Below are positions 5,654-6,054 of a stretch of DNA of 6,054 bases, one piece after another (the stretch's first letter is position 1; every line of letters starts with the position of its first letter). Both the position numbers and the translations under genes were made by a program. The DNA comes from Actinomycetes bacterium (lineage in GTDB: Bacteria; Actinomycetota; Coriobacteriia; WRKU01; WQUG01), in assembly GCA_031268615.1 (NCBI GenBank), contig JAIRWZ010000130.1, forward strand, positions 1 to 6,054, in the 5' to 3' direction. Under the pieces are notes generated by a model that was not told where the DNA came from, did no database searches, and saw only the letters and a program-made list of their open reading frames with translations.

Positions 5654-6054
5654 TTATTGACGATTGGCCTGCGCGACGGCGCGCATGAGCTTAATGCGAT
5701 TGTGCTGGTTGACTTCGGAGGCGCCGGGGTCGTAGTCAATCGGCACGATGTTTGCCTGTGGCCAACGCCGTCGCAGCTCTTTGATGACGCCCTTGCCGGT
5801 GATGTGGTTCGGCAGACAAGCAAAGGGCTGGGTGCAGACGATATTAGGCGTGCCACTTTGGATTAGCTCAATCATCTCTGCGGTCAACAGCCAGCCTTCT
5901 CCGGTCTGGATGCAGAGCGAAATGACCTCACGCGCCTTGCGACCCAACTCATACACATCAGCCAGTGGCTCAAAACGCTGCGACGCGGCCAGCGCCTTGT
6001 TCAGGGGACGACGCAGCGCTTCGATAGCCGCGATAATCGCCCGCATAGCCAGCA
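5654..6054 (-). CDS. 2-hydroxyacyl-CoA dehydratase/activase-like large protein, C-terminal fragment (runs off right edge)
   Basis: The last 132 codons of a gene that starts beyond the window. A methionine codon at 6046 is internal: the frame is open through it to the edge, and the sequence upstream continues the protein. The fragment carries the conserved C-terminal block I associate with the long (around 1,400-residue) acyl-CoA dehydratase activase-related family (DUF2229/HgdB-like): GEGWLL, then CTQPFACLPNHITGKG, and IDYDPGASEVNQ leading into NRIKLM. The two cysteines of CTQPFAC fit a role near an iron-sulphur cluster. Relatives combine BcrAD/BadFG-type ATPase activator domains with a dehydratase-like region. 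Related enzymes dehydrate 2-hydroxyacyl-CoAs during anaerobic amino-acid fermentation, but the true reaction of these fused proteins is mostly unproven. The end is well supported: TAA at 5654-5656, then a hairpin 12 nt on. Confidence 0.85.
   Translation of the reverse strand, partial: LAMRAIIAAIEALRRPLNKALAASQRFEPLADVYELGRKAREVISLCIQTGEGWLLTAEMIELIQSGTPNIVCTQPFACLPNHITGKGVIKELRRRWPQANIVPIDYDPGASEVNQHNRIKLMRAVAQANRQ

Overview
All convincing genes in this window lie on the minus strand. In the direction of transcription (high to low coordinates) they are: the C-terminal end of a very large 2-hydroxyacyl-CoA dehydratase/activase-like protein, running off the right edge; an intergenic region of about 420 bp that probably encodes a 6S-like structured RNA; two overlapping genes for a heterodimeric ABC exporter; and the N-terminal part of a secreted BspA-type leucine-rich-repeat (LRR) protein, running off the left edge.

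The organism looks like an anaerobic, probably host- or gut-associated bacterium of moderate G+C. The reasons are the acyl-CoA dehydratase/activase-like protein, which is typical of anaerobes, and the BspA-like LRR_5 surface protein. An actinobacterial Coriobacteriia-like or clostridial source would fit, but the sequence does not settle this. The LRR gene is visibly more A+T-rich than the ABC genes, as is common for variable surface-protein genes.

Region by region. (1) 1-1391: LRR protein with signal peptide, an in-frame tract of 11 G (minus strand) just before the hydrophobic core, and tandem 165-bp repeats. (2) 1392-1607: intergenic, with a sigma70-like promoter for the LRR gene and two hairpins, one a perfect 11-bp stem. 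(3) 1608-5229: the exporter operon. The two ORFs overlap by 8 bp and have complementary intact and degenerate ATPase motifs, as in TM287/TM288-type exporters. (4) 5230-5653: intergenic, with a roughly 191-nt rod-shaped RNA candidate behind its own -10 element and two further strong hairpins near the end of the upstream gene. (5) 5654-6054: dehydratase-like C-terminus.

The most notable points are the candidate phase-variation switch (G11) in the LRR signal peptide, the tandem repeat array in the same gene, and the 6S-like RNA directly upstream of the exporter operon. I see no CRISPR array, tRNA, rRNA or transposase gene.
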